A DNA stretch of 64,000 nucleotides from Thermoflavimicrobium daqui (GCF_003313465.1 NZ_KZ845665.1:1-64000); one strand, 5' to 3'. Numbered from the stretch's first letter, positions 9,301-20,813 are shown. Numbers and translations are program-made. Notes: generated by a model not told the origin, from the sequence alone.

Positions 9301-9338
9301 GAACCTTACTTTTAAACTAAGTAAGGTTCTTTTGTTTT
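9301..9338 (+). terminator. Terminator of tRNA cluster
   Basis: Stem GAACCTTACT / AGTAAGGTTC followed by TTTTGTTTTTT, six bases after the last tRNA-Arg. Confidence 0.9.
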
Positions 9339-9487
9339 TTTACAACAAGGATAATATCAGTGCTAAAAGGAATATATATATTTTTATTGTTAATAATTTT
9401 TCTATTGTTGAAATTGATATGGGCAGGTATTTCGAAATAATGTGACGAATTTTTAAAGAGAATTTCAAATTTAAAAGGAGGGGTTTT

Positions 9488-11593
9488 ATGAAGAGTAGAT
9501 GGAGTATTGCGATACCAGTTTTATTAAGTACTTTATTAGTCTCCTCAAGTTTTTCGTTTATTCATGCAAGTCCAGAGGAAAATAAGAGCCATAAAGTGGC
9601 TGGACCTGGTGACTATTATTTTGTGCAGTTACAAGAGGAGCCTGTAGCTGTACATCAAACTAAAGTTACAAAAGATAATGGAATTCAAAAGTTAAAAACA
9701 CCAGAAGCTCAAACATATCGTGACCAGCTTAAACAAAGCCGTAATAAATATAAAAATTGGTTAAAAGGTAAAGTGAAAAATGCGAAAATTTCTGCGGAAT
9801 ATTCTACGTTATTACATGGTATTGCGGTTAAAGCAGATGAAGTAAATGCAAATATTTTAAGCCAAGGGCCTGGTGTGAAAAAGGTTGTTCGAAGCAAAAA
9901 ATATTTACCAGTTATGAATCGAAGTCATACAATTATTAATGATTTACCGGCATGGAATCTGGGTTATAGAGGAAATGGAATCAAAGTAGGAGTAATTGAT
10001 AGTGGTATCGATAACAATCATCCCTTTCTTAAAGATGATAGTTTAAAAATACCAGATGGTTTTCCTAAAGTTAATCGCGAAGAAGATATTCAGTATACAA
10101 GTAATAAAGTGATTGTTGCGAAAGTATATAGTCCAGATACAAGTGCAACACCAAAAGCGATTGACTCACATGGAACTCATGTAGCTGGAACCATAGCAGG
10201 TGTTGAAGGATATAGTGATCCATCCGGTACTGTTAAGAGTAAGCTAAGTGGAGTGGCTCCTAAAGCTTATTTAGGGAACTATAATGTATTCCCGTGTGAA
10301 GATTGCTCAGCGGAAAGTATTCATATTGCCAAAGCGGTTGAAGATGCGGTAAATGACGGGATGGAAGTCGTAAATATGAGTCTAGGTGGTGAAGCAACAC
10401 CTGGTTTTGATCTATTGGTGGAAGTGGTTAATGCAGCTAGTGATGCTGGAGTTAGTATGGTAATTGCAGCTGGGAATGAAGGACCTGGAGCGATGACGAT
10501 TGGCTCACCGGGTATTGCAGAAAAAGCAATTACTGTTGGGGCAGTTACTAATAACCATTTGATTGGTTCTACCATTAAAGTAAAAATAGATGGTACAGAA
10601 AAAGATGTATTAGTAGGTGTGGGTGAACCAGGGGGTAAAATTACAAGTAAGGTAGAAGCACCCCTTGCAATTGTATCGGAAGACAGTGGGTTAGGATGCA
10701 ATCCATTATCAGGTGATGTAAAAGGAAAAGTCGCTGTGGTCAAACGAGGAGGTTGTACGTTTACCGATAAAGCAAAGAACGCTCAAGATAAAGGTGCAGT
10801 AGGCGTTATCATTGTCAATAATGCTGCTGGGGATCCTGCTTCGATGTCTGTAGAGGATATGATTAAGATCCCAACACTAATGGTATCTGATAAAGATGGA
10901 GCTTGGATCTTAAAGGGGCAACAAGTGACGACTGTGATTGAGCCTAAAACACCGAGTGAGGTAAATACGGATAACGATAGCTATATTGCTAATTTTTCTT
11001 CACGTGGACCCACAGTGAATTATACCCTAAAGCCCGACTTAGCGGCAGTTGGAGTTAACGTATATTCTAGTGTTGTCGGTGGTGGACTACAAATGTTTAA
11101 TGGTACTTCAATGGCAACGCCTCATGTAGCTGGAGCTGTAGCACTACTCAAACAAGCACATCCTAATTGGACTCCACAAAACCTCAAATCAGCACTGGTA
11201 GGAACGGCTCGGGATGCTAAAGATACAAAAAAGCCAGTCGATGTAGGTAGTGGAATCATGAATGTAGGAGCTGCATTAAATCCTGTAGCTATGTTAGAAC
11301 CAGCATCACTGAGTTTTGGAAAAGTAAAAAGTAAAACAGGTGAAGTGAAAATAAAGGTTAGCCTAAAAAATACGACGAACCAAACACAAGTATATATGAT
11401 TCAATCTGATCAAAAGAAAGCGGTTAAGATTAGTAAACCACTTGTGACATTACGTAAGGGTCAAACAACTACTTTTGAAGTTAAGGCTATAGGTAAGGAT
11501 AAAAATAGCAATACCGATGTGCAAGGTTATATTACAGTAAAAACTTTATTAGGTAAACAGTTACGTCTTCCATACTATTACTTTGTAGAATAA
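9488..11593 (+). CDS. Secreted subtilisin-family protease with PA domain (Vpr-like)
   Basis: A 701-aa preproenzyme. Residues 1-28 are a Sec signal peptide; ~40-140 fit an I9-type inhibitory propeptide; the S8 catalytic domain carries Asp171 (VIDSGIDNNHP), His228 (DSHGTHVAG), oxyanion Asn330 (AAGNEGPG) and Ser541 (NGTSMATPHVAG). A protease-associated (PA) insert occupies roughly 390-485 (KVAVVKRGGCTF). A C-terminal beta domain of ~100 residues follows. This order is that of Bacillus minor extracellular protease Vpr, though somewhat shorter than the ~800 aa usual there. AAAGGAGGGG precedes the ATG. Expected to be a secreted nutritional protease. Confidence 0.93.
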   Translation: MKSRWSIAIPVLLSTLLVSSSFSFIHASPEENKSHKVAGPGDYYFVQLQEEPVAVHQTKVTKDNGIQKLKTPEAQTYRDQLKQSRNKYKNWLKGKVKNAKISAEYSTLLHGIAVKADEVNANILSQGPGVKKVVRSKKYLPVMNRSHTIINDLPAWNLGYRGNGIKVGVIDSGIDNNHPFLKDDSLKIPDGFPKVNREEDIQYTSNKVIVAKVYSPDTSATPKAIDSHGTHVAGTIAGVEGYSDPSGTVKSKLSGVAPKAYLGNYNVFPCEDCSAESIHIAKAVEDAVNDGMEVVNMSLGGEATPGFDLLVEVVNAASDAGVSMVIAAGNEGPGAMTIGSPGIAEKAITVGAVTNNHLIGSTIKVKIDGTEKDVLVGVGEPGGKITSKVEAPLAIVSEDSGLGCNPLSGDVKGKVAVVKRGGCTFTDKAKNAQDKGAVGVIIVNNAAGDPASMSVEDMIKIPTLMVSDKDGAWILKGQQVTTVIEPKTPSEVNTDNDSYIANFSSRGPTVNYTLKPDLAAVGVNVYSSVVGGGLQMFNGTSMATPHVAGAVALLKQAHPNWTPQNLKSALVGTARDAKDTKKPVDVGSGIMNVGAALNPVAMLEPASLSFGKVKSKTGEVKIKVSLKNTTNQTQVYMIQSDQKKAVKISKPLVTLRKGQTTTFEVKAIGKDKNSNTDVQGYITVKTLLGKQLRLPYYYFVE

Positions 11594-11612
11594 AATAACA
11601 AATAAAACATTG

Positions 11613-11657
11613 AATACCGTATGCTCCTAATAGTCAAAAGAAGCATACGGTATTTTT
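11613..11657 (+). terminator. Terminator of subtilisin-like gene
   Basis: Strong stem AATACCGTATGCT / AGCATACGGTATT with a T-run after it. Confidence 0.9.
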
Positions 11658-11771
11658 AGATTTTGGCTTAAAATAGACGATGCTTTACTCTTAAGGCGAT
11701 GTAAGCTATAATCTAATGAATAGTCTCCTTATAGCTAGGTAGAGGGACTTTTTGCGTAGAAGATTGAAAGA

Positions 11772-11841
11772 AGCTCGTATAATTGTAGGAATTGGCCTAC
11801 AAGTTTCTACCTAATCACCTAAAATGATTAGACTACGAGTG
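11772..11841 (+). promoter_or_regulatory. Guanine riboswitch aptamer (purine class)
   Basis: The three-way junction of the xpt-type purine aptamer is recognisable: P1 strand CTCGTA at 11774, TATAAT-like J1/2, P2 TGTAGG / CCTACA, the invariant AGTTTCTACC, P3 TAATCA / TGATTA and the closing GACTACGAG. The discriminator base in J3/1 is C (GACTAC), which by family knowledge selects guanine/hypoxanthine over adenine. It lies directly upstream of xpt. Confidence 0.93.
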
Positions 11842-11842
11842 A

Positions 11843-12532
<690 letters not shown>

Positions 12533-12574
12533 CACCCCATGTGAAGTCAAGTGGTTAAAAATGAGATACAGTAT

Positions 12575-12682
12575 GTTGCATAATTCGAATGAAAACCTAG
12601 ATCATACCTTTGGTTAAGGAGCCAATCGCTTTTGTGTTAGCGGAAGTGAGTTCAAAAACGATGAGCGACCGATTAATGCAAC
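12575..12682 (+). repeat. Interspersed ~105-bp element, copy C
   Basis: One of four related intergenic sequences. It opens GTTGCATAATTCGA, has the CCTAGATCATACC segment, the core GAAGTGAGT, seven bases, CGATGAGCGAC (12641-12669), and closes with CGATTAATGCAAC, which pairs with the first 13 bases at 11 positions, giving a basal stem. It lies between convergent xpt and mnmA. No known RNA or mobile-element family is recognised. Confidence 0.6.
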
Positions 12683-12722
12683 AACCTCTATATAAAAGTT
12701 TAGTTTATATATACTTTAGGTA

Positions 12723-12767
12723 AAAGAAGAAAGGCTACTGTAGGGTTGGTAGCCTTTCTTCTTTTTT
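12723..12767. terminator. Bidirectional terminator between xpt and mnmA
   Basis: Long stem AAGAAGAAAGGCTAC / GTAGCCTTTCTTCTT with flanking A- and T-runs, ending three bases from the mnmA stop codon. Confidence 0.9.
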
Positions 12768-12769
12768 AC

Positions 12770-13855
<1,086 letters not shown>

Positions 13856-13887
13856 TTATATCAGTCCTAATCAGTTGTTTCATTTTC

Positions 13888-13916
13888 TTGTTACTAAAGA
13901 AAGTCTCTATTATAAT
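13888..13916 (+). promoter_or_regulatory. Sigma-A promoter of ktrB
   Basis: TTGTTA (13888-13893) and a perfect TATAAT (13911-13916) separated by 17 bases, 56 bases ahead of the ktrB start. Confidence 0.75.
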
Positions 13917-13972
13917 CTAAACCATGTAATCCATTTTTATCAAGAAAAACGGTTAATGAAAGGAAATAGATA

Positions 13973-15328
13973 ATGGTTAGAGCCAGATTTTCTATCTTTG
14001 CAAAGTTAACTCCTCCACAAGTTCTGGTGATCGGCTTTGCCTTAGTGATTTTTATTGGAGCTACTATTTTAACTTTACCGATTTCGGCAGAACCAGGCAA
14101 ACATGTATCTTTTTTAGATGCATTATTTACTGCTACATCAGCAGTTTGTGTAACCGGTTTGGTCGTTGTGGATACGGCTACAACGTATAGTCATTTTGGC
14201 GAAATGATTATTCTCACGTTAATTCAAGTAGGTGGTTTAGGGTTTATGACATTTGCTACTTTGATCGCCATGATGTTGGGTAAAAAGATTGGAGTGGCAG
14301 AAAGAAGAATTTTAACTGAGGCATTTAATCAGCTTAAGATGGAAGGTATTGTCCGTTTGGTAAAGGCTGTTGTACTCATTACAGTAGTCATCGAAGGAAT
14401 AGGATTTTTGATCTTAGCCTCTCGTTTTGTACCCGAATGGGGATGGTCCACAGGGCTATATTATGCGCTATTTCATGCTGTATCTGCATTTAATAACGCG
14501 GGGTTTGATCTATTTGGTGACTATGAAAAATTTAGTAATTTAACTAGATATGTCAGTGATCCTACTGTTAATTTAACCATTGGCTTTCTAATTATTTTAG
14601 GTGGAATTGGCTTTGTCGTTATCCGTGAAATCATCTACTTTCGGAAAACGAAGCGATTAAGCTTACATACAAAACTGGTACTAACCATGTCAGCCATTTT
14701 AATAATCATGGGTACACTTCTTCTCTTATTGATTGAATGGTCAAATCCAGCTACGATGAAGTCGTTGAAATGGGAAGATAAAATTTTATCTGCTTGGTTT
14801 CAGTCAGTATCCACACGTACAGCTGGTTTTAATTCGATTAATATTGGTGCGATGTATCCTGCTTCTCTCTTTATTATGATTTTGCTGATGTTCGTAGGAG
14901 CCTCCCCAAGCTCAACGGGGGGTGGGATTAAGACAACAACACTAGCCAGTATATTACTCGCGGTATGGAATATGATTCGTGGCCGTTCTGATGTAGTGGC
15001 ATTTAAACGACGTATTCCTAATTATTTAGTATATAAAGCGCTAACGGTGACGGTTGCCTCCTTAACAGTGGTTATGTTAGTAACGATTTTGTTAACTATT
15101 ACAGAACGTGCAGATCTCCTTACAGCCATGTTTGAGACCGTCTCTGCATTTGGGACAGTAGGCTTAACGATGGGCTTAACGCCTAATTTAACTCCGTTTG
15201 GTAAAGTGTTAATTGCTTTAACGATGTTTGCTGGAAGAGTAGGGACGATAACGATTGCTTTAGCTTTAGCTAAAATAAAGAAACAAGTACCGTATAAATA
15301 TCCGGAAGAAAAGCCAATGATAGGATAG
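13973..15328 (+). CDS. ktrB: Ktr-type potassium uptake channel subunit
   Basis: A 451-aa integral membrane protein of the TrkH/KtrB superfamily, the K+-conducting subunit that works with a cytosolic KtrA/KtrC RCK ring. Sequence shows the KLTPPQVL...IGA.LL.LPIS opening, the four pore repeats with their selectivity loops (SAVCVTGL; AFNNAGF; STRTAGFN; AFGTVGLT) and the Gly-rich flexible GGG segment in M2C2 (ASPSSTGGGIKT). No ktrA/ktrC is adjacent, so this could equally be the KtrD-type orphan. The ATG follows AAAGGAAA. Confidence 0.88.
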   Translation: MVRARFSIFAKLTPPQVLVIGFALVIFIGATILTLPISAEPGKHVSFLDALFTATSAVCVTGLVVVDTATTYSHFGEMIILTLIQVGGLGFMTFATLIAMMLGKKIGVAERRILTEAFNQLKMEGIVRLVKAVVLITVVIEGIGFLILASRFVPEWGWSTGLYYALFHAVSAFNNAGFDLFGDYEKFSNLTRYVSDPTVNLTIGFLIILGGIGFVVIREIIYFRKTKRLSLHTKLVLTMSAILIIMGTLLLLLIEWSNPATMKSLKWEDKILSAWFQSVSTRTAGFNSINIGAMYPASLFIMILLMFVGASPSSTGGGIKTTTLASILLAVWNMIRGRSDVVAFKRRIPNYLVYKALTVTVASLTVVMLVTILLTITERADLLTAMFETVSAFGTVGLTMGLTPNLTPFGKVLIALTMFAGRVGTITIALALAKIKKQVPYKYPEEKPMIG

Positions 15329-15626
15329 ATAGAGTCATCCTAATTTTAGAGATAGGCGATTTAAAGTTTTGGATGACCTAAGTTCCTACTGCTTAACTTG
15401 GGTATAGGAAAGTTTTAATAATTATCATGAGATGTCCAAATCTGTTATATTGTCATAGAGAGAGAGAAAGATCTAAAATAAATGATAGATGGAAAAGTGG
15501 AGAGGTGTATTCTTTTTTCTTGACAAGAGAGCAAGGATTTACAACACATGCATAGAATATGTGGAGACAAGAAATATGAAAAAATCGAGGTGTCTTGGAG
15601 AAAAGAGTGTTGAAAGGCAGGTAATT

Positions 15627-17147
15627 ATGAAGTATAAGTTTAGAGTTACACTGCTTGCTTTCACGGTGGGAGTATTCCCGCTATTAAGTGGTTGTTCAAC
15701 TGTGATCGAAAAAATCCAACAAACAACAGGAAATAATGTAGAAAAAGTAGAGACGAAGTTAAACGGGCAGGAGCACAAAAAGCCGGTAAAAACGGGTGTT
15801 GAAAAAAATCTACTTCCCCCTGCTCCTGCTACTGATTTGGCTAATATTTTAAAAGATGATGGAAAAGGTCGGTATGCTGGTAATTTGTTTAATCATGTTA
15901 AAGTGAGCGAAGCACTCGACCAAATGCCCAAAGGGATGTCAGAAGAACAGATTTATGCTTATTTGTTAGGGCTTGTCGGTGAAAACTATAAAGGAGATAA
16001 TACCTTCTTTAAACAGATGGAGCCGAACTATCGATCACAGTTGGATGGATTGAAGTCACGGATAAACAAGTCGTCTTCCAAAGACAAAGCAACGAATGTA
16101 TTGGTCATGCTGAATGCCAGTAACTCCATGCAAGCCGATATGGATGGGAAAAGTAAGCTTACAGCATCGAAGTTAGCACTTACTCAATTTGCTGCTTCTT
16201 TACCCAAAAATACCCAGTTATCTGTCAGTGTCTTTGGGCAAGGGAATATGAATTCTTTAGCGAATACCAGTAATTGTCAAGAGCCTAAGACTATTTATCC
16301 TAAACAGTCATTTGATGCAAAGAAATTTTCATCTGCATGGAATCAAGTAACCACTTTTTCAAGGCAGAGTCCATTGACACAAGCGATTCGTTCAATATAT
16401 GGGGAGACTAGAGAAGGGGCTTCAAACACAGATCAAACTGTACTGCTTATCACAGATCAGTCGGATAGTTGTGGTGGGAATCTCACACATGAAGCCGAAG
16501 AAGTACGCCTTTCCAACGAAATAGGTAATTTTCACATAATTGGACTCAAAGTAAATCGTCAAGATGAGGCGGAGTTAAGAAAAGTCGCAAACACAGCAGG
16601 TGGTAGTTATCAAAGAGCAGCAGATAGTACAGATCTGCGCCGGGTATTCTATAATTTCCAAAAAGAAATTAGCAAGAAAAATGAGCCTTGGCAACTTCAA
16701 GGTTTACAAAAAATTACTCAGAGCTATCGTACAGACAGCTTACTTTTGAGTACCCATTATGAAAGTGTTTTAGGAAAACTAAAGAAAGAAAATGAACGAC
16801 TAAACAAAGCAAATGAGTATATTAAAGATTTACAGAAAATAAATATTAAAGAGTGGGAAAAAGTAGACCAGTGGATACAAAACCGTTACCAACAAGTTGA
16901 GGATTATATGGATAATCAAAATAAAACGGCGAGTGGTAAACTGGAAAAAGATTACGAAACGAATCTAGAACAGCTGGAGCAAGACTGGGAGAAAGATGGT
17001 AAATCAAAAGAGGAATTTGAAAAGCATAAACAAGAAGTGTTAAAAGAACAGCCTCCAATTAAAAATTCAGATGGGGATGATAGCCAGACGGAACCAACTG
17101 AAGACCCAACAGAAAATGATACAGCACAGGAGACACAATCGGAGTGA
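15627..17147 (+). CDS. Lipoprotein with von Willebrand factor A domain
   Basis: A 506-aa protein. MKYKFRVTLLAFTVGVFPLLSGC is a lipoprotein signal with lipobox LLSGC (Cys23). A VWA domain spans about residues 155-345; the MIDAS position reads NASNS (163-167) instead of DxSxS, while LLITDQSDSCGG supplies a later acidic cluster. Residues ~390-480 are coiled-coil, rich in Glu/Lys/Gln, and the tail is acidic (EPTEDPTEND). The ATG at 15627 is chosen because the lipoprotein signal begins there; the in-frame extension upstream is not plausible. It is followed six bases later by a small gene, likely an operon. Function unknown; similar to YwmC/YwmD-like VWA lipoproteins. Confidence 0.75.
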   Translation: MKYKFRVTLLAFTVGVFPLLSGCSTVIEKIQQTTGNNVEKVETKLNGQEHKKPVKTGVEKNLLPPAPATDLANILKDDGKGRYAGNLFNHVKVSEALDQMPKGMSEEQIYAYLLGLVGENYKGDNTFFKQMEPNYRSQLDGLKSRINKSSSKDKATNVLVMLNASNSMQADMDGKSKLTASKLALTQFAASLPKNTQLSVSVFGQGNMNSLANTSNCQEPKTIYPKQSFDAKKFSSAWNQVTTFSRQSPLTQAIRSIYGETREGASNTDQTVLLITDQSDSCGGNLTHEAEEVRLSNEIGNFHIIGLKVNRQDEAELRKVANTAGGSYQRAADSTDLRRVFYNFQKEISKKNEPWQLQGLQKITQSYRTDSLLLSTHYESVLGKLKKENERLNKANEYIKDLQKINIKEWEKVDQWIQNRYQQVEDYMDNQNKTASGKLEKDYETNLEQLEQDWEKDGKSKEEFEKHKQEVLKEQPPIKNSDGDDSQTEPTEDPTENDTAQETQSE

Positions 17148-17153
17148 TAACGG

Positions 17154-17483
17154 ATGGAGAGTTCGCTGTATGAAGTGAAATTTGATCACCGCTTAAAGAT
17201 TTTCCGACCTTATCTGCATGTAGAATATGATCAACTTCCTATGCAGTTGCAAGAGGAGTTTGAGCTAAAATGTCAAGAAATATGCTCTAAAATCCCTGAC
17301 CGTATCAAATGTTTGGAACAGGAGTATATGCAGAAATATGAGGCACTGAAAGAAGTCGATGCTGAAGATCTTTTTTTTCAACTTACCGATGAATTAAATG
17401 AAATATCTAGTTGTATCTGTGATCTAAACTTATTATTTTTGCAAATTGAAGGAGCTTATATTTCACAAAGTATCCACGCTTAA
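17154..17483 (+). CDS. Hypothetical protein, Cys- and Glu-rich
   Basis: A 109-aa soluble protein with no recognised domain. It is acidic and predicted mostly helical in its second half, with five Cys (two in ISSCICDLN). Its ATG begins six bases after the VWA lipoprotein stop, and the GGAG of its ribosome binding site overlaps that stop codon, so translation is probably coupled and the pair works together. A strong terminator follows. No function can be proposed from sequence. Confidence 0.6.
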   Translation: MESSLYEVKFDHRLKIFRPYLHVEYDQLPMQLQEEFELKCQEICSKIPDRIKCLEQEYMQKYEALKEVDAEDLFFQLTDELNEISSCICDLNLLFLQIEGAYISQSIHA

Positions 17484-17486
17484 TTT

Positions 17487-17524
17487 CAAAGCGTTTGACA
17501 AAATATAATGTCAAACGCTTTTGT
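17487..17524 (+). terminator. Terminator of VWA lipoprotein operon
   Basis: Stem AAAGCGTTTGACA / TGTCAAACGCTTT with a T-run, five bases after the preceding stop codon. Confidence 0.9.
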
Positions 17525-17725
17525 TAATGGTAGTTAAGATTGATGTTCTTTTGATTATCGGTTTTCACTGATAAGTCAAGTGTCAAATTTGTATCTGGAT
17601 TGTAAAGTTTTTATTAAGAATGCGTTAATCTATATTTAAGTTTAAATAAAGGTATTTTCAATGTTATTATTCAACAGTATTATAATCTAGTCAAAGAAAA
17701 CTGTTTATGTCAGGAGGAGTTTCCG

Positions 17726-18349
17726 TTGTTTTTCAACCGTTCCAAAGACCGGATTTTTTACCAAACCTTAGTAGATGCTACTTCGAATATTTTAGAAGCA
17801 GTATTGTTATTTCGAGAGAATGTAGAGACTTTGGAAGAAAAGGAAAGCTATGCTGAGAAAATTAAAGAGCTTGAGAACAAGGGAGACGAATATACTCATT
17901 TAATCATTCGGGAGTTAAATCAAACATTTGTAACTCCACTCGACCGAGAGGATATTTTGGCATTAGCAGTTCAAGTAGATGATGTGCTCGATGGAATCGA
18001 AGCATGTGCAGCGCGTTTTGTATATTTGCATGTTGATCATTCAACACCGCATTTAATTAAGTTTGCAGGTGTACTTGAAAGTTGTGCTCGTCATCTCCAT
18101 GAAGCTTTTATCGCACTGGAAAAGAGGGATTATGCCAAGATTCGTAAGGCTTCTATCGAAATCAATGTCTTAGAAAATGAAGGCGACAAACTAATGCGTG
18201 ACGGAATCGCAGAGATGCTTGCTAGTCCAGATATTCAAGTACTTGATTTAATTAAAATGAAAGAGATTTATGAGAAATTAGAGGATGTGACCGACACATT
18301 CGAAGATTTAATCAATGTTATGGAAGGTGTGGTCATGAAGTATGCCTGA
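17726..18349 (+). CDS. DUF47 family PhoU-like Pit accessory protein
   Basis: A 207-aa all-helical cytoplasmic protein of the PhoU-like DUF47 family, which partners PiT phosphate transporters. The two repeats carry the family's acidic metal-binding motifs (ELENKGDEYTH near residue 47 and VLENEGDKLMRD near residue 150). The start is TTG at 17726 with AGGAGGAG nine bases upstream; a TATAAT box lies at 17681. Its end overlaps the transporter gene by eight bases, showing tight coupling. Expected to regulate or gate phosphate uptake; the mechanism is not established. Confidence 0.88.
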   Translation: MFFNRSKDRIFYQTLVDATSNILEAVLLFRENVETLEEKESYAEKIKELENKGDEYTHLIIRELNQTFVTPLDREDILALAVQVDDVLDGIEACAARFVYLHVDHSTPHLIKFAGVLESCARHLHEAFIALEKRDYAKIRKASIEINVLENEGDKLMRDGIAEMLASPDIQVLDLIKMKEIYEKLEDVTDTFEDLINVMEGVVMKYA

Positions 18350-19337
18350 TCCAATGTGGTTATTGGTTTTTGTAATTGTTTTAGCACTTATATTTGATTT
18401 TACAAACGGTTGGCATGATACTGCGAATGCAATAGCGACTGTAGTTGGAACACGCACACTTTCACCTACAAAAGCCATTATTATGGCTGCTGTTTTAAAC
18501 TTTGTAGGGGCTTTTTTCTCGACTGAGGTAGCAAAAACCATTGGAAAAGAGATTGTTGACCCAAATATTATTAGTAATGTTGTTTTAGTGGCAGCTTTGT
18601 TAGCCGTAATCATTTGGAATGTCGTAACTGTTCTAATGGGTTTACCAACAAGTTCTTCTCATGCATTATTAGGTAGTTTAATTGGCGCTTCGGTTGCTTT
18701 TAAAGGGATAGCGATTTTAAAAGTAAAAGGAATTATTATGATTCTTATAGGATTAGTTATTTCTCCAGTGATCGGTGGTTTACTCGCCTTTTTAATTATG
18801 AAATTAATTCGTCGCCTTTTTGCTGATACTGCTCCTTCCAAGGTGAAAAGAATATTTCGTCCACTGCAAATTTTTTCATCTGCATTTATGGCATTTAGTC
18901 ATGGAGCCTCAGATGCACAAAAAGCGATGGGAATCATTACGATGGCACTGGTTGCAACAGGAGTTCAGTCCAATATGGAAGTTCCACTTTGGGTTATGGT
19001 TTCCGCTGCACTGGCAATGGCACTTGGAACCGCACTTGGAGGCTGGAAAGTAATTCAAACAATTGGCTCAAGACTAAGTCGTTTAGAAACACCACATGGA
19101 TTTGCAGCAGAAACGGGTGCAGCGCTTCTACTCGCTACTATTGCCAAGATTGGAGTACCTGTGAGTACGACACATACGATTACGGGTTCGATTATCGGTG
19201 TAGGATCTGCTGAAAGAATTAAAAGTGTTCGTTGGAGTGTAGCTGGTAAGATTGTATCTGCTTGGATTTTAACTCTTCCAGGGACCGCACTTATGGGATA
19301 TTTATTTTATTTGGCTTTACGAATCCTGGAAAAGTGA
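18342..19337 (+). CDS. pit: PiT family inorganic phosphate transporter
   Basis: A 331-aa membrane protein, low-affinity phosphate (metal-phosphate) symporter. It has the two inverted family signatures: DFTNGWHDTANAIA near residue 18 and FSHGASDAQKAMGI near residue 187, plus VSTTHTITGSIIG toward the end; about ten hydrophobic segments. The ATG lies inside the end of the DUF47 gene, with GGAAGG upstream, so the two are translated from one message. A TGGCTAATCAGCCA hairpin with a T-run about 190 bases downstream may end the transcript. Confidence 0.93.
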   Translation: MPDPMWLLVFVIVLALIFDFTNGWHDTANAIATVVGTRTLSPTKAIIMAAVLNFVGAFFSTEVAKTIGKEIVDPNIISNVVLVAALLAVIIWNVVTVLMGLPTSSSHALLGSLIGASVAFKGIAILKVKGIIMILIGLVISPVIGGLLAFLIMKLIRRLFADTAPSKVKRIFRPLQIFSSAFMAFSHGASDAQKAMGIITMALVATGVQSNMEVPLWVMVSAALAMALGTALGGWKVIQTIGSRLSRLETPHGFAAETGAALLLATIAKIGVPVSTTHTITGSIIGVGSAERIKSVRWSVAGKIVSAWILTLPGTALMGYLFYLALRILEK

Positions 19338-19597
19338 ACCAGTAAAAGTATGTAAGTGATTACATAGTCTTAACAAGCAATTTTCTCTTGAGTTTTTCAA
19401 TCTAAATGGTAAAAGGGGAATTGTTCCCTTAAGTAAATATATAAAAAGTATAAAAGTGGATTTATTGCCTTCATCATATTATTTGATAAAGTTTTTTAAA
19501 AATAAATGAATTTGTTTTTTGGATTGGCTAATCAGCCATTCTTTTTTTATTGATTAATAGAGAATCATTTTATACAAAGTCGACTTTTAAATTAAAC
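19338..19597. other. Intergenic, AT-rich
   Basis: No coding potential. The palindrome TGGCTAATCAGCCA at about 19526-19539 followed by CTTTTTTTATT is a possible plus-strand terminator for pit. Confidence 0.45.
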
Positions 19598-19635
19598 AAA
19601 ACAGCCTAACCTTTGTCTGATGTTAGGCTGTTTTT
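19598..19635. terminator. Terminator between pit and phospholipase-like gene
   Basis: Stem ACAGCCTAAC / GTTAGGCTGT with A-rich left and T-rich right flanks; it ends the minus-strand gene at 19644 and could act in both directions. Confidence 0.82.
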
Positions 19636-19643
19636 GATAGGTT

Positions 19644-20549
19644 CTAAACGAGTGGATCACAAAGAAAGTTGTTAAGGTTAAGTGTACAGTCTTTTCCTGT
19701 ATCATAAGAACGGTTTCCAAGTAGCTGTGAAAAGGAGGTATCTGGTTTTCTTCCCGTTTCCCAATACTCCAAAATATTAGGTAAAATGTGTTTTCCTTCA
19801 AGAAGAGCATTTTCCCATAAATCCCAGAAACTTTCATGGTGCACTTCATCTGCTATCGCTGGATGATTCCAAGAGGTTTGATTTAGATTAAGAAAATCTT
19901 TAGAAGGAATATTTTTTGTATGTCGAAAGGGAGCAATCATGCCAAATGTAAAGATGAGTTTGAATCCATAGGGATCAAAAAAGAGTTGAAATGCTTTTTT
20001 CATATCTTGGTAAGCAGCGTCATAGATGTTGATTTCTACTTCTTTCGCTAACGTTGGATAAAATTTTTGGACAATTTTGTGGAATGATTCTGTTAGATTT
20101 TGTGGAAAATGTCCGATATCAATTTCAGGGGTTAGTGAAGTAGACCATGTTTCTAATTGGCTGATTTTCATGGCAATGATCGTATCCATGATGACTTCTA
20201 ACTTTTGATGTTTAAACCGCTTATATCCAGCGCGATAATGAATATATGGGTGTGTCGAAGAATCTAATATATAATGCGTTAAAAATCCGGCTACATATTC
20301 ACGTAAATCAGGATGTTTTTTGGCTGCTTCAATTAATTCAATCAAAACGGGTCCACAGGATTGGGTATGAAATAAATTGCCGAGCTCCTGACTTGGAGTT
20401 TTTCTTGTCAATTGCCAAAAGCGATGAAAGAAGAAAAAGTCTGGACCTTGACAGCCAAGCTGAAATAACGGCTTATTATTCGGCTGAGGAAGAATCGAAA
20501 GACGAATCAGTTCTCGACCAAAAATAATATGAGTCCATGCGTAGGGCAA
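19644..20549 (-). CDS. Zinc-dependent phospholipase C family protein
   Basis: A 301-aa protein of the Zn_dep_PLPC fold. It starts MPYAWTHIIFGREL, contains GCQGPDFFFFHRFW and the metal-ligand segment HYILDSSTHPYIHYRAG near residue 115, which supplies several His/Asp zinc ligands. There is no signal peptide, so unlike secreted clostridial alpha-toxin this is a cytoplasmic member, a group whose substrate is unknown. GAAAGGAGAAATC precedes the ATG. It is transcribed alone. Confidence 0.82.
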   Translation of the reverse strand: MPYAWTHIIFGRELIRLSILPQPNNKPLFQLGCQGPDFFFFHRFWQLTRKTPSQELGNLFHTQSCGPVLIELIEAAKKHPDLREYVAGFLTHYILDSSTHPYIHYRAGYKRFKHQKLEVIMDTIIAMKISQLETWSTSLTPEIDIGHFPQNLTESFHKIVQKFYPTLAKEVEINIYDAAYQDMKKAFQLFFDPYGFKLIFTFGMIAPFRHTKNIPSKDFLNLNQTSWNHPAIADEVHHESFWDLWENALLEGKHILPNILEYWETGRKPDTSFSQLLGNRSYDTGKDCTLNLNNFLCDPLV

Positions 20550-20813
20550 AGTAAGATTTCTCCTTTCTTATTCTTAATAAAAATATATCATGAAAACAGT
20601 GAGTTTGATGATGATTTGGATATACTTTATTTAGTTGGTTTGACAGTAGATATGTATGAAGTGGTAGAATGGTTAAGTAAATAGGGACAGTTACAAGCCC
20701 AGACAGAAATGGTTCCTATAGATATACATAGCTTGTTGTTTTTGTCCGATTTTTTATAAACCAGACCAAGCGTAAAGCTAAATATTTTGTCATTAGTTAG
20801 TGGAGGAATAACG

